Shown: positions 24,821 to 34,667, counted from the first letter of the stretch. The stretch is 64,000 nucleotides of DNA from DLAJ01 sp964655525 (GCA_964655525.1 CAZZNE010000017.1:1-64000), one strand, 5' to 3'. Made by a program: numbers and translations. The notes: generated from the sequence alone by a model not told the origin.

Positions 24821-25765
24821 CTATCGCCCACCGGATGCGCGCTGCAGACGCTCCTGATAGCCGGGGGTATTCTTGATCTGATACTTTAAGTCAAACATTT
24901 CATATTCCGCATCGGAATAAAGCTCATCAAGCTTCTGCTCGACATTGTCCTTCATCACAATCCCGTATGCGACTGAAGGAGACAGCTTGGCATCCTCAAA
25001 CTCCATGCATTCCTTTGCAATGCGCTCACAGTAATCCCGCGCTTCATCCGGCTCCGCCATCGGAATGAGTACCGTAAACACATCGCCGTCCGTTCTGCCG
25101 ATGACGTAATCCTCTTTCGCGTTTCTTTTGATGATTTCTGCGATCACGCGGATCAGACGGTCGCTCTCCTCGTTGCCGAAATGATCATAAGCGTATTTCC
25201 AGTCGTTGATGTTTAAGCAGATCTGCGCTACCGGCACAACCTCGGAACGGTCAATGATCTGTCTGCGATTCTCAAAATAGGATTTATTGAGCGTTCCTGT
25301 CAGGATATCTTCTTCATCGCCGTGCGTCACGCGGTATTTCTCTTTTTCGAGACGCCGCTCCAATTCATTACTGTATTCATCCAGTTCTTTATGCAGATAG
25401 CTCTCCTGCCCGTATGCCGAAAAAAGCGCCGCCGTATCGGTAAAAAGCTGTTCCACCTGTTCTTTTTCCTTCTCATCCGCCCCCTGTGCCTGTACATACA
25501 GATGCGCTATCGTGCGATCCGCTACGCGGATCTTGATACCCGGAGCAGCCGCAACATCTGGAACATCACCGCAATACCCGTCGGACTGCGCCACCGGTTC
25601 TCCGTGCCTGTCCGTCAGCAGATACGCCGCACCGCAAAACGAGGCCAACTGTGTCAGATATGCTTTCATCCGCTCTATATCATATAATTTTTCCAAGCTG
25701 TAATTTTTGATATTTTCGCCGATTCGTTGGTCAAATGAAAGATTATGAAAATCCATATCCTGCAC
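24821..25765 (-). CDS. Degenerate GGDEF-domain protein with N-terminal sensor-like region
   Basis: A 314-residue cytoplasmic protein. Residues 1-125 look like a small GAF-like sensory domain, joined by a charged coiled coil (about 118-145) to a GGDEF domain. The active-site segment reads RTDGDVF in place of R-x-GG(D/E)EF, so the catalytic loop is altered and diguanylate cyclase activity is unlikely; it may bind nucleotide or partner with the intact cyclase encoded just upstream (87 bp). Start is a GTG four bases after GGAGG, or the ATG three codons later. Third gene of the chemoreceptor operon. Confidence 0.8.
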   Translation of the reverse strand: MQDMDFHNLSFDQRIGENIKNYSLEKLYDIERMKAYLTQLASFCGAAYLLTDRHGEPVAQSDGYCGDVPDVAAAPGIKIRVADRTIAHLYVQAQGADEKEKEQVEQLFTDTAALFSAYGQESYLHKELDEYSNELERRLEKEKYRVTHGDEEDILTGTLNKSYFENRRQIIDRSEVVPVAQICLNINDWKYAYDHFGNEESDRLIRVIAEIIKRNAKEDYVIGRTDGDVFTVLIPMAEPDEARDYCERIAKECMEFEDAKLSPSVAYGIVMKDNVEQKLDELYSDAEYEMFDLKYQIKNTPGYQERLQRASGGR

Positions 25766-25852
25766 AACACCTCCACATTTTGTATGTTTATGCCATCATA
25801 TGACTGCATTCTCCGGAAACCGGCACCCGTCTTTCCCGTTCTGCCGCCGTTA

Positions 25853-26965
25853 TTACAGTACAACCTTATTCTTGCCGCTTGTTTTACCTTCGTAAAGCTT
25901 ATCATCCGCCTGCTTGATGATGGTAGCCATCGCATAGCCCGGCACATATGCCGACGCACCGAACGTCATGGTAAACCGGATCTCATCTTCCTTATACATA
26001 AAAGAATGATTTTCGATCGTCTGGCGGATCCGCTCGCCGATCATGCGGGCAATGTCCCCATTTCCCTGCACAAGAATCAAAAACTCCTCCCCGCCCCAGC
26101 GGCAGACGGCGTCTCCCGCACGGATCGCGTTTTTCATAATATCCGCAACATGGATCAGGGCACGGTCACCGCACTCATGACTGAACGTATCATTGATCCG
26201 CTTAAAATTATCAATATCACCGATGATGATACTGAACAGCGTTCCTTTCAGCTTCGCATTGTTCATGGTCTCCTGCAGATGAATCTCCATTCCTCTGCGG
26301 TTTAAGAGCCCTGTCAGCGGATCAACATTCGCCACATGCCCTAAATTTTCGTTCTTCGTCATCAGGGCATTCGTCGAATCCAGCGTCTCAATGATAAAGT
26401 TAAACGAGACGACCGCGATCAGGAAAAAGACAACAAACGAATTCGCTAAAAACAATACCGGAGTATAATTCTCTTTGATTGGAAGCAGCGGCTGATTTTG
26501 CAACATATGCCGATACAAAAACACATATAGGATATACGTAAGCACGGTAATACCGATCGGCAGTAAAATCCTCAGCTTGGACTTAAGAGCAGAAAACGTA
26601 AGATAAAAACTGATCGGTACCACACAGACAATGCAGAGGAAAAAGCCGCTGGTCCATCCGATCAAAATAGTACTCAGAACCGCATTGAACACCAGTTCCA
26701 CGAACGTCAGCGTATACACCAGCATCTCCTTCTCTGATTTCACTGCCATAAGAAGCATGATGTAAAGCGATAATACAATCAAATTATACATGACGAGCGG
26801 AAACGCCGAACACATGGTAAACAGCTGCATATAAAGCAGGTGTACTGCCATAGCAATGAATACCAAAACACGCATTTTCGTCCTTGTGTCGATGGCCTCG
26901 TCACCATTGATTTTCCTGCGAAACGATCGCAAAAGATTTTTGACTGTTGATCCCATAACAAACAT
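25853..26965 (-). CDS. Membrane diguanylate cyclase (GGDEF)
   Basis: A 370-residue protein with about six membrane helices (residues 30-195), then a coiled linker and a GGDEF domain whose active site RWGGEEFLIL is intact. It should make cyclic di-GMP from two GTP at the membrane, with the helices sensing an unknown signal. No upstream RxxD inhibitory site is obvious to me. It starts 43 bp after the chemoreceptor gene on the same strand and is followed by the degenerate GGDEF gene, so the three probably form one operon. AAGGAG lies close (3-4 nt) to this ATG; an ATG three codons on is an alternative. Confidence 0.9.
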   Translation of the reverse strand: MFVMGSTVKNLLRSFRRKINGDEAIDTRTKMRVLVFIAMAVHLLYMQLFTMCSAFPLVMYNLIVLSLYIMLLMAVKSEKEMLVYTLTFVELVFNAVLSTILIGWTSGFFLCIVCVVPISFYLTFSALKSKLRILLPIGITVLTYILYVFLYRHMLQNQPLLPIKENYTPVLFLANSFVVFFLIAVVSFNFIIETLDSTNALMTKNENLGHVANVDPLTGLLNRRGMEIHLQETMNNAKLKGTLFSIIIGDIDNFKRINDTFSHECGDRALIHVADIMKNAIRAGDAVCRWGGEEFLILVQGNGDIARMIGERIRQTIENHSFMYKEDEIRFTMTFGASAYVPGYAMATIIKQADDKLYEGKTSGKNKVVL

Positions 26966-27008
26966 TTTCTCCTTACTGGTGTTTCATCCTATTCTTCGGC
27001 TTTTCGTT

Positions 27009-28721
27009 TTAGTCAATCCGGAACATTGCCGTAATCTCATTCAATCTGCCGACCGTCTCGATACAGTTCTCTACAAGCTCATTATTCTGCACCGTCTGTT
27101 CGACAACACATGTTGTTTTATCTGCAATTTCCGTCACGCCGATCGTGGATTCGTTCACGGTCGAATTGATACCGTCAAGCGCACCCGCAATCTGTGTGAT
27201 CGTATCCGCCAATCGTGTGACAGATTCCTCAATCGTGGACATACCGGAGGAATACCCCTCCGAATCTTTATAATAATGTTCGCCGACCTCGGCAAACTGC
27301 TCATAATCTTTCAGCACAACCTTTTCTAAAAATTCCACTGTGTCACGCAACGATTCCGCAAGGGCGGAAACCGCATGGTTGACATCCACAACAATCGTAT
27401 TGATGTTTCCCACCGTCTCGGAAGTCTGGCTTGCCAGAGAGCCGATCTCCGTTGCAACAACGGCAAAGCCCTTGCCCGCCTCCCCTGCTCTCGCGGCTTC
27501 GATGGATGCGTTCAGCGCAAGCAGACTCGTTTGTGAGGAGATTGCCATGATCGCATTCGTCAATTCGTTGATCTTATCAACTGCCTTAGAATCCTTGATA
27601 GCCTGCTCCGTCCTGTCGCTGATGCTTTGATACATCTTCGTAGTTCTGTCCGTCGCTTCGAGCGTGGTCGCCTTTAATCCCTCGGCACGCTTCTTCACCT
27701 CATTGGCAAGGCGCTCGCCCTCTGCTGCAAGCGTTCTGATCTGCTCGGCGCCGTCTTTCATATTACCGATATTGTTACTAATGTTCTCCGTCGTCGCCGC
27801 CGTCTCCTCCATGCCCGCCGCAAGCTGCTGCGTCGTTGCGGAGTTATCGGTACACTTACTGTTGATCTCCGCCGAGATCGCTCTTACCTCATTCACATTG
27901 CTCGTGATCTGGACACTGACACCCTCAATATTGCGGACCATCGTGCGCAGGTTCGTGCGCATTTCGCTGACCGCACGACTCATCAGACCGATTTCATCCT
28001 TTTTCTGAACGATCTTTTCACCTGCCGGATTCTGGATAAAATTAAATTCGCTCGTATCGTGGATCACACTCGTGAGCAGCCCAAGCGCCCTCAGCATATA
28101 TCCGACCGCCAACAGGCTGAGTATAATACCGATGATCACAAGGATCGCACCTCCTGCGATCAAATTATATTCCATGGTTGTCACACCGGACAGAATATCG
28201 TTCTCATCCGCCGTCATGACAAGAATGCTCTGATTATCTAAAACAGCAAACGCCGCATATTTCATGACGCCCTTAAATTCATATGTAATCACATCCGGCT
28301 GCGGCACAACGCCCCGATCAAGATCTGCAAGAATCTGCTTGACGGCAGCATTCTCTACAGGCTGTCCGATCTTATCCGGCGTCGGATGGTAGAGCATTGT
28401 ACTGTCTCTTGCTACCAAATAGGAATAGGAGGTTTCCACCCCCTCCAGCTTTGCGTCGGAAAGAATACCTGCAAGCATCTCCGCAGGCATCTCGCCTTCC
28501 ACAGCGGAAATCTCATAATTCATCGTCCTCGCATAGGACTTTGTCAGAGACAGCATGCTGCTGCGCGCCTGATTCCTGATCAGTCTCTGGCTTGTCGGCA
28601 ATGCAATCGCAATGCAGCCGACAACCGCAATGATGACAAAAACCTCCGCAAGGATCATGATCTTAAACTTTAATGACCGAAAAAATTGAACTTTACTGCT
28701 GCCGTTAACCTTTGTCTCCAC
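27009..28721 (-). CDS. Methyl-accepting chemotaxis protein (dCache/sCache-like sensor)
   Basis: A 570-residue transmembrane chemoreceptor: first membrane helix about residues 18-42, extracellular Cache-like sensor to about 185 (SYLVARDSTMLYHPTPDKIGQPV is typical), second helix about 195-220, HAMP, then a long signalling coil. The hairpin tip that contacts CheA/CheW is recognisable as NAIMAISSQTSLLALNASIEAARAGEAGKGF (in part: SLLALNASIEAARAGE). I place the start at GTG 28721, seven bases behind GGGGG; a TTG 45 bp upstream has no site. It heads an operon with two GGDEF genes, coupling chemotaxis with c-di-GMP signalling. Confidence 0.93.
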   Translation of the reverse strand: METKVNGSSKVQFFRSLKFKIMILAEVFVIIAVVGCIAIALPTSQRLIRNQARSSMLSLTKSYARTMNYEISAVEGEMPAEMLAGILSDAKLEGVETSYSYLVARDSTMLYHPTPDKIGQPVENAAVKQILADLDRGVVPQPDVITYEFKGVMKYAAFAVLDNQSILVMTADENDILSGVTTMEYNLIAGGAILVIIGIILSLLAVGYMLRALGLLTSVIHDTSEFNFIQNPAGEKIVQKKDEIGLMSRAVSEMRTNLRTMVRNIEGVSVQITSNVNEVRAISAEINSKCTDNSATTQQLAAGMEETAATTENISNNIGNMKDGAEQIRTLAAEGERLANEVKKRAEGLKATTLEATDRTTKMYQSISDRTEQAIKDSKAVDKINELTNAIMAISSQTSLLALNASIEAARAGEAGKGFAVVATEIGSLASQTSETVGNINTIVVDVNHAVSALAESLRDTVEFLEKVVLKDYEQFAEVGEHYYKDSEGYSSGMSTIEESVTRLADTITQIAGALDGINSTVNESTIGVTEIADKTTCVVEQTVQNNELVENCIETVGRLNEITAMFRID

Positions 28722-28853
28722 TTTGCTGCCCCCATTAAATAGTTTATTTTTTAACTCAATATACAATATTTTGTTAATTATAACACATTTCTTTTCAATA
28801 TAGAAGTTTTTTTGTTTATTTTTTCAATCCTATTTTTTCAAATATCCTTTTTA

Positions 28854-28881
28854 TTGAAATTTCCCTGCTTTTATGTATAAT
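28854..28881 (+). promoter_or_regulatory. Promoter of the first ABC-F gene
   Basis: TTGAAA (28854-28859), 16-bp spacer, TATAAT (28876-28881), 51 bp before the ATG, in a strongly A+T-rich intergenic region. Confidence 0.75.
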
Positions 28882-28931
28882 GGAAACGTCAGCGTTAACA
28901 ATCAAGCAAGAAAGAAACAGAGGATTTCAAG

Positions 28932-30575
28932 ATGATCAGTGCAAATAATGTAACATACCGCGTGGGCAAAAAGGCGCTTTTTGAGGAAGTCAACATCAAA
29001 TTTACCGAGGGTAACTGCTATGGCTTGATCGGTGCAAACGGCGCGGGCAAATCCACTTTCCTGAAAATACTCTCCGGGCAGCTGGATACCACAAACGGCG
29101 ACATTTCCATCACGCCCGGACAACGGCTCTCTTTTTTGGAGCAGGATCATTTCAAATATGATGAATATTCCGTCATGGACACCGTCATTATGGGAAACGC
29201 ACGTCTGTATGAAGTCATGAAGGAAAAGGACGCCATTTATGCAAAAGAAGACTTTTCCGATGAGGATGGCATTCGCGCCAGCGAGCTGGAAGCGGAGTTT
29301 GCCGAAATGGACGGCTGGGAAGCAGAGTCAAACGCCGCCATGCTCCTGAACGGTCTCGGCATTGACACCGAGCTGCATACTGCAAAAATGAGCGACTTAA
29401 ACGGAAGCGAGAAGGTGAAGATCCTGCTCGCAAAGGCTTTATTCGGCAATCCTGACGTGCTCTTACTCGATGAGCCGACCAACCACCTGGACTTAGACGC
29501 CATCGCATGGCTGGAGGAGTTTTTGATCGATTTCGAAAATACCGTCATTGTTGTTTCGCATGACCGGTATTTCCTTAATAAAGTCTGCACGCATATTGCG
29601 GATATTGATTACGGCAAGATTCAGCTTTATTCCGGCAATTATGACTTCTGGTATGAATCGAGCCAGCTTCTCATCCGCCAGATGAAAGAGGCAAATAAGA
29701 AAAAAGAAGAAAAGATCAAGGAATTGCAGGAGTTCATCTCCCGCTTTTCCGCAAACGCGAGCAAATCCAAACAGGCGACATCGAGAAAACGCGCTTTGGA
29801 AAAGATCGAGCTTGACACGATCCGCCCGTCCAGCCGCAAATATCCGTATATCGATTTTCGCCCCGAACGCGAAATCGGCAACGAGGTGCTTACGGTTGAG
29901 AATCTTTCCAAGACCATCGACGGGGAAAAAGTACTTGACCACATTTCTTTTATCTTAAATCACGAGGATAAGATTGCCTTTGTCGGCAGCAACGAGCTTG
30001 CCATCACCACGCTGTTCCGGATTCTTTCGGGAGAGCTGGAACCGGACGAGGGAAGCTATAAATGGGGTGTTACGACGTCACAGGCGTATTTCCCGAAGGA
30101 TAATACGCAAGAATTTAATAACGATTTAACAATTACAGACTGGCTGACAGGCTATTCTCCCGTAAAGGACGTCACGTATGTGCGCGGTTTCCTCGGCAGA
30201 ATGCTTTTTGCGGGTGACGACGGCGTCAAGCGCGTCCGCGTTCTCTCCGGCGGGGAAAAGGTTCGCTGCCTGCTAAGCAAAATGATGATCTCCGGTGCGA
30301 ACTGCCTCATCCTTGACGAGCCGACAAACCACCTTGATATGGAATCGATCACGGCGCTCAATAACGGTCTGATCAAATTCAGCGGCGTGGTGCTGTTCTC
30401 CTGTCACGACCATCAGTTTGTGCAGACGACCGCAAACCGGATCATGGAATTTTTACCGGACGGAACACTCATCGATAAGATCACGACCTACGACGAATAC
30501 CTTGAGAGCGATGAAATGGCGAGAAAGCGTACCGTATACAATGCCGACGCCTCCAAGGAAGAGGACGAAAACTGA
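28932..30575 (+). CDS. ABC-F family ATPase (YkpA/YbiT-like)
   Basis: A 547-residue cytoplasmic protein with two ABC cassettes and no membrane part. Walker A GANGAGKSTF is near residue 36; the second cassette has the weaker GSNELAITTLF in place of a GKST loop. Walker B with DEPTNHLDL is present in both halves. Signatures are LNGSEKVK in the first and LSGGEKVR in the second. The inter-domain linker is rich in Lys/Glu (about 240-300). The altered second P-loop and first signature recall the YkpA/YbiT subgroup of translation-associated ABC-F proteins rather than drug-resistance types. Own promoter upstream; hairpin at 30613-30647 behind it. Confidence 0.9.
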   Translation: MISANNVTYRVGKKALFEEVNIKFTEGNCYGLIGANGAGKSTFLKILSGQLDTTNGDISITPGQRLSFLEQDHFKYDEYSVMDTVIMGNARLYEVMKEKDAIYAKEDFSDEDGIRASELEAEFAEMDGWEAESNAAMLLNGLGIDTELHTAKMSDLNGSEKVKILLAKALFGNPDVLLLDEPTNHLDLDAIAWLEEFLIDFENTVIVVSHDRYFLNKVCTHIADIDYGKIQLYSGNYDFWYESSQLLIRQMKEANKKKEEKIKELQEFISRFSANASKSKQATSRKRALEKIELDTIRPSSRKYPYIDFRPEREIGNEVLTVENLSKTIDGEKVLDHISFILNHEDKIAFVGSNELAITTLFRILSGELEPDEGSYKWGVTTSQAYFPKDNTQEFNNDLTITDWLTGYSPVKDVTYVRGFLGRMLFAGDDGVKRVRVLSGGEKVRCLLSKMMISGANCLILDEPTNHLDMESITALNNGLIKFSGVVLFSCHDHQFVQTTANRIMEFLPDGTLIDKITTYDEYLESDEMARKRTVYNADASKEEDEN

Positions 30576-30612
30576 CATCTGCTTAAGAATCTCTGCATCC
30601 GTGTCATATTAC

Positions 30613-30647
30613 AAACGCATCTGCGTGTCTTTCCCGCAGGTGCGTTT
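30613..30647 (+). terminator. Hairpin after ABC-F gene, possible terminator
   Basis: Stem AAACGCATCTGCG / CGCAGGTGCGTTT with one mismatch-type pair; only three T follow, so termination may be partial and read into the PHP gene. Confidence 0.55.
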
Positions 30648-30671
30648 CATACGAAAGGAATGATTGGTTTT

Positions 30672-31523
30672 ATGAGACCTGTGGATTTACATGTTCATTC
30701 CAATAAATCAGACGGCTCCATGTCCCCCGCAGAGCTTGTGGAGCTTGCCGCACAAAAGGGGCTTCGCGCCTTTGCCCTGACGGATCACGATACGATCGAC
30801 GGTCTGAGCGAAGCCATGACTGCCGCTGCCGCCCATCCCGAATTGGAAGTCATCCCCGGCATCGAGCTTTCCTCTGAGTATCATGGAAAGGACATTCACA
30901 TTGTCGGGCTGTATCTCGATTACCATAATGAGGATTTTCTCGCGCAGCTCCATGATTTTCAGCACTCGCGCATGATGCGAAATGAAAAAATGTGCAACAA
31001 CCTGCGTGAGGCCGGAATCGACATCACCTTTGAAAAATTGCAGGCGGAATATCCTGACAGCGTGATCACGCGGGCTCATTATGCCCGTTATCTTCTCTCT
31101 CACGGCTATGTGCAGTCCCTCCCGGAAGCATTCGACCGTTACGTTGGAGATCACACCCGTTATTTTGTTCCGCGTGAAAAAATCACACCGATGCAGGCGG
31201 TAACACTCATCCGAAAGGCAGACGGCATTCCCATTCTCGCCCACCCGACGCTCTATCACATGAGCGACGCACATTTGGAGGAATTGATCGTACTCTTAAA
31301 AGACGCCGGACTGACCGGCATGGAATGCATCTACAGCACGTTTACTCCCGCTGAGGAACGCGCCATGAAACGGCTCGCCGACCGCCACGGACTTTTATAC
31401 AGCGGCGGCTCGGATTTCCACGGTAAAGCAAAGCCGAACCTGGAGCTCGGCACGGGATACGGTCATCTTTTCGTACCCGAGACGATATTGGATGAACTTT
31501 TGAAATTTGTAAAAAACTCATGA
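30672..31523 (+). CDS. PHP-domain phosphoesterase (YciV/TrpH-like)
   Basis: A 283-residue PHP metalloenzyme. Metal ligands appear as DLHVHSNKSDG at residues 4-14, TDHDTIDG near 39, GIELSS near 64, and later AHPTLYH and GGSDFHG. This is the 3',5'-nucleoside bisphosphate phosphatase / 5'-3' oligoribonuclease (RNase AM-like) family. I start at the ATG at 30672, 12 nt after AAAGGA; the ATG at 30660 directly abuts that site and is less likely. Followed 32 bp later by a HAD phosphatase gene on the same strand. Confidence 0.87.
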   Translation: MRPVDLHVHSNKSDGSMSPAELVELAAQKGLRAFALTDHDTIDGLSEAMTAAAAHPELEVIPGIELSSEYHGKDIHIVGLYLDYHNEDFLAQLHDFQHSRMMRNEKMCNNLREAGIDITFEKLQAEYPDSVITRAHYARYLLSHGYVQSLPEAFDRYVGDHTRYFVPREKITPMQAVTLIRKADGIPILAHPTLYHMSDAHLEELIVLLKDAGLTGMECIYSTFTPAEERAMKRLADRHGLLYSGGSDFHGKAKPNLELGTGYGHLFVPETILDELLKFVKNS

Positions 31524-31555
31524 AATCTCTTTATGAGCAATAGGAGAAAAAGAAC

Positions 31556-32377
31556 ATGCAGAGAAAAATCCTGTTCACCGATTTGGATGGAACCCTTCTG
31601 GATGACAAAAAACAAATATCAGAGCGCACAAAAAAGGCTCTCTATAAGCTGAATGAACAGGGGCATGTCCTTGTTTTTACGACCGGCCGCCCTTTAGGCA
31701 GCGTATTGGAGGCACGCACTGCGCTGGAGCTGTGCTTCCCCGATTCCTATATCATCTCCTATAACGGCAGCCTGATCTGGCACTGTGATTCCAATACACC
31801 CGTTATAGAACATACGATCCGCATGGACGACGTACGTACCATTCTTGCAGAAACGCATGCGCTGGACATCCACTGTCATACCTATGAAAACGATACGATT
31901 CTCTTTGAGCGCGACCGTACAGAGCTTTCCTACTACCGCACGCATATCCATCTTCCTGCGCGCGTAGTGTCGGATATTCCGTCTGCTCTCAGCAAAGAAC
32001 CTTATAAACTGATCTCTATCCATTTAGAGGACCATGCTCTTTTGGAGGAGCTTAAGAGGCGGGTGCTTGCGAAGCTTTCCGCCCGGATCACAGCCGTATT
32101 TTCCAATGAATATTATCTTGAATTTTATCCGATCGACTCCGGCAAAGGAAACGCGGTCAAGGATCTCTGTAGCGCACTTTCCATCCCGCTTGCCGACGCT
32201 GCCGCCATCGGCGACGAAGCGAACGACATTTCCATGATCGACGCCGCTGGTCTGGGTTGTGCGATCGCAAACGCAAAGCCGGCTGTGAAGGAGCATGCCG
32301 ATTTCATCACCGCCAACGACAATAATCATGACGGGATTTGCGATCTGTTGGAATATTTTTTTGCCATCTCTATTTAA
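31556..32377 (+). CDS. Cof-type HAD-IIB phosphatase
   Basis: A 273-residue HAD hydrolase. Motif I FTDLDGTLLDD supplies the nucleophile Asp near residue 9, motif II is FTTGRP, and motif III/IV is AAIGDEANDISMI near residue 219. The large cap between them is type IIB (Cof). Such enzymes dephosphorylate sugar phosphates, flavin or pyridoxal phosphate; substrate cannot be told. AGGAG lies nine bases before the ATG. Confidence 0.9.
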   Translation: MQRKILFTDLDGTLLDDKKQISERTKKALYKLNEQGHVLVFTTGRPLGSVLEARTALELCFPDSYIISYNGSLIWHCDSNTPVIEHTIRMDDVRTILAETHALDIHCHTYENDTILFERDRTELSYYRTHIHLPARVVSDIPSALSKEPYKLISIHLEDHALLEELKRRVLAKLSARITAVFSNEYYLEFYPIDSGKGNAVKDLCSALSIPLADAAAIGDEANDISMIDAAGLGCAIANAKPAVKEHADFITANDNNHDGICDLLEYFFAISI

Positions 32378-32490
32378 AATTCGTGTTGCAGCCCGGACTC
32401 CGCGACTTTATCATGATACAAAATCAAACCGTTCGCAAAAGTTAAGTCTTGTTTATATTATTTTCCAAAAACAGTCAAAATATATGTTTT

Positions 32491-32733
32491 TCACCAATCA
32501 ACATTATCGAACACCTCAAGCCCTAATATCGTAACGACTGTTCCCTCATAATAAGTCCGCCCAGAATCAAGCGGCGCCAAGGCATGCACCGATTTGACAC
32601 TGTACAGAATGGCGCGGTACTCAACGCTTCCGCCATCCTTATAATGGATCGGTACGGGAACTAAGAGAATGACCGCGAGCAATATGCCAAGCACAATCCT
32701 CACTTTCTTTTTCTTTCCTGAAACTTTATTCAT
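32491..32733 (-). CDS. Small membrane-anchored hypothetical protein
   Basis: An 80-residue protein starting at the ATG at 32733 (GAGGAG, 7-nt spacer). Basic N-terminus (NKVSGKKKKVR), one hydrophobic segment at residues 13-28, then an extracellular domain with YKDGGSVEYRAILYSVKSVHAL and a C-terminal ILGLEVFDNVDW. I recall similar short YKDGGxxxY proteins in Lachnospiraceae but no function. Last gene of the long minus-strand group beginning with pheA. Confidence 0.7.
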   Translation of the reverse strand: MNKVSGKKKKVRIVLGILLAVILLVPVPIHYKDGGSVEYRAILYSVKSVHALAPLDSGRTYYEGTVVTILGLEVFDNVDW

Positions 32734-32800
32734 CCGTATTCTCCTCTTCTCTTTGTGTAAGCAACAATTCCAAATAATTCCTTGATTTCTCCGGGTATTC

Positions 32801-33064
32801 TCAGCCTTCCACAATTAAATAACGACCGTCCCCGATTGTGAATACTTCGGATGCATTCAGAATGTCCTGCTCAGCAGCGCCTTCCACATCAATGCCTTCC
32901 TCATCGAAATATTCCAATACTTCTTTTAAGGAATCCACGATGACTGCCATGCAGTCCTCCAAAAATTCCTCCGCTTCTTCTCTTGTTTCGGCAACACGCT
33001 CTGTAAAAAGCTGTCCCTGTTTTTCTAAAAATACATCTAATACGGCATCGTCATAAATCTGCAT
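32801..33064 (-). CDS. Small acidic hypothetical protein
   Basis: An 87-residue, strongly acidic, probably helical protein (many Glu/Asp) ending in a short strand pair (EVFTIGDGRYLIVEG). No domain recognised. AAAGGAG lies seven bases before this ATG; an adjacent ATG one codon upstream is also possible. The gene sits between the small membrane protein and the HAD phosphatase on the same strand. Confidence 0.7.
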   Translation of the reverse strand: MQIYDDAVLDVFLEKQGQLFTERVAETREEAEEFLEDCMAVIVDSLKEVLEYFDEEGIDVEGAAEQDILNASEVFTIGDGRYLIVEG

Positions 33065-33144
33065 CATGCTGCTCCTTTCTTCTGTACTTTTTTAGGGGAA
33101 TCCGCTTGGAAGCAGCATATTTCCACTGCAAACCCGTGCGCAGC

Positions 33145-33975
33145 TCACTCCCCGCCAAATGTGTTCCGTAGTACTTGATACACGCCCTTTTGCGCGTAAC
33201 CGGGACATCGGTGATTTGCCGCCTGCTTCACGGCATCGCACGCGTTTTCCACCGCATAGCTCATGCCCGCCGCTTTCATCATGCCGATGTCGTTCTCATT
33301 ATCTCCAAAAACCATTGTCTCCTCGCGATTTATGGAAAAATACTCCTGCACAAAACGGATGGCGTTTCCCTTATCCACTGCCGCGTCCATAAAGTCAATC
33401 CATTCTTCGCCTGCCATGCACACCTTGACATGTGCTTTCCAGCGCGGGATCAATTCCCCCTCCGCTACGCTGCGGACGCTATCTTTATGATACATGGCAC
33501 ATTTGATGATCTGCGGATCGTCCTTCAGCACATCCGATACAACCTCCATCTGATTATGGTAACTGTCACGAATGAGACGGATAAAAGCGTCATCCCTGCT
33601 CTCCAACAGACTTCCCTGCGGCGTCGATACCACAAATTCATAGCCCTCGCCGCAGGCGCGCATCTGGCGGATGATCTCATGCGCCTGCTCCTTTCGCATA
33701 TCCGTTACGGAAAGCGTCTCACCCCGATAAACAATATGCGCACCGTTTTCGGCAATATAAAGAATATCCTCCCCCGCTTGGGCAAACATCCTGCGTATAC
33801 TGTGATACTGCCGTCCGCTTGCCACACAGCACAAAATCCCCCGTGCAGTCAGTTTTCGAAACATCTGCACGATCTCGGGATAGACGTCCGGCGAAGAATC
33901 CTTGACCAGCGTGCCGTCAATATCGGTTGCGACAAGGCGGATGCCCTTTCCTAAGTCTCTGTTTGTCTTTTCCAT
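33145..33975 (-). CDS. Cof-type HAD-IIB phosphatase
   Basis: A 276-residue HAD hydrolase with motif I VATDIDGTLVKD, motif II CVASGRQ and motif III/IV MVFGDNENDIGMM, plus the Cof-type cap. It is a second, separate member of the family; the one at 31556 is on the other strand. Start placed at the ATG at 33975 behind AAAGGA; the frame continues 20 codons upstream without a better site. It follows maf by about 77 bp. Confidence 0.9.
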   Translation of the reverse strand: MEKTNRDLGKGIRLVATDIDGTLVKDSSPDVYPEIVQMFRKLTARGILCCVASGRQYHSIRRMFAQAGEDILYIAENGAHIVYRGETLSVTDMRKEQAHEIIRQMRACGEGYEFVVSTPQGSLLESRDDAFIRLIRDSYHNQMEVVSDVLKDDPQIIKCAMYHKDSVRSVAEGELIPRWKAHVKVCMAGEEWIDFMDAAVDKGNAIRFVQEYFSINREETMVFGDNENDIGMMKAAGMSYAVENACDAVKQAANHRCPGYAQKGVYQVLRNTFGGE

Positions 33976-34052
33976 GTTCGTCCTTTCCTTACTCATGCCA
34001 TGCGTCTTTCCGCGCCAAACTGCCGCACTTTCCATTCCTATACGTCTTCCTG

Positions 34053-34667
34053 TCAGGCGGTGGTCTGCTCTTTACCGCTCACTGCGCCGATCTCCTGCAC
34101 GAGACGCGCAAGCGGCAGACCGACCACATTATAATAGTCTCCCTCTATCCGGCTCACATATGCGGCAAAGCATCCCTGTATGCCGTAAGCGCCCGCTTTG
34201 TCAAGCGGTTCGCCTGTGCACACATATTCTTTGATCTGTCCGTGCGTCATCGGCACAAACATAACCTCCGTACGCTCAAAAAAGCAATTCTGCCCGTGCG
34301 GGTATAACAGCGTAACCCCGGTATAAACCTGATGCGTCCTCCCCTGCAGGCGTGTGAGCATCTGCACGGCATCGTCCGCATCCTTCGGCTTTCCCAAAAC
34401 CACGCCGTCTATGGCAACGACCGTGTCGGCGGCAATGATAAGATACGGCTTTTCGCTCTCTGTCCGATACTGCGCAAGTACCTCCCGCGCCTTCGCCGCA
34501 GAAAGCTCCATGACGATCTGCTCCGGCGCCGTCTGCGTCGTGACTTCCTCACCGTCACTTGTTATCACCTGAAACGCAATGCCGATCTGCGTCAAAAGCT
34601 CCCTTCGCCTCGGTGACGCCGATGCCAATATGATCTCGTACCGTCTGTTGATCTCTCCGATTTCCAC
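34053..34667 (-). CDS. maf: Maf-family nucleotide pyrophosphatase
   Basis: A 204-residue Maf protein. The signature ASASPRRRELL near residue 15 and the later KAREV, IIAADTVV...GKPKD and AYGIQG segments are family motifs. Maf enzymes hydrolyse non-canonical or excess NTPs (dTTP, UTP, modified nucleotides) and are linked to septum arrest. Start is uncertain: GTG at 34667 has AGGA seven bases upstream, a GTG at 34694 adds nine codons. It lies downstream of ppk. Confidence 0.9.
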   Translation of the reverse strand: MEIGEINRRYEIILASASPRRRELLTQIGIAFQVITSDGEEVTTQTAPEQIVMELSAAKAREVLAQYRTESEKPYLIIAADTVVAIDGVVLGKPKDADDAVQMLTRLQGRTHQVYTGVTLLYPHGQNCFFERTEVMFVPMTHGQIKEYVCTGEPLDKAGAYGIQGCFAAYVSRIEGDYYNVVGLPLARLVQEIGAVSGKEQTTA

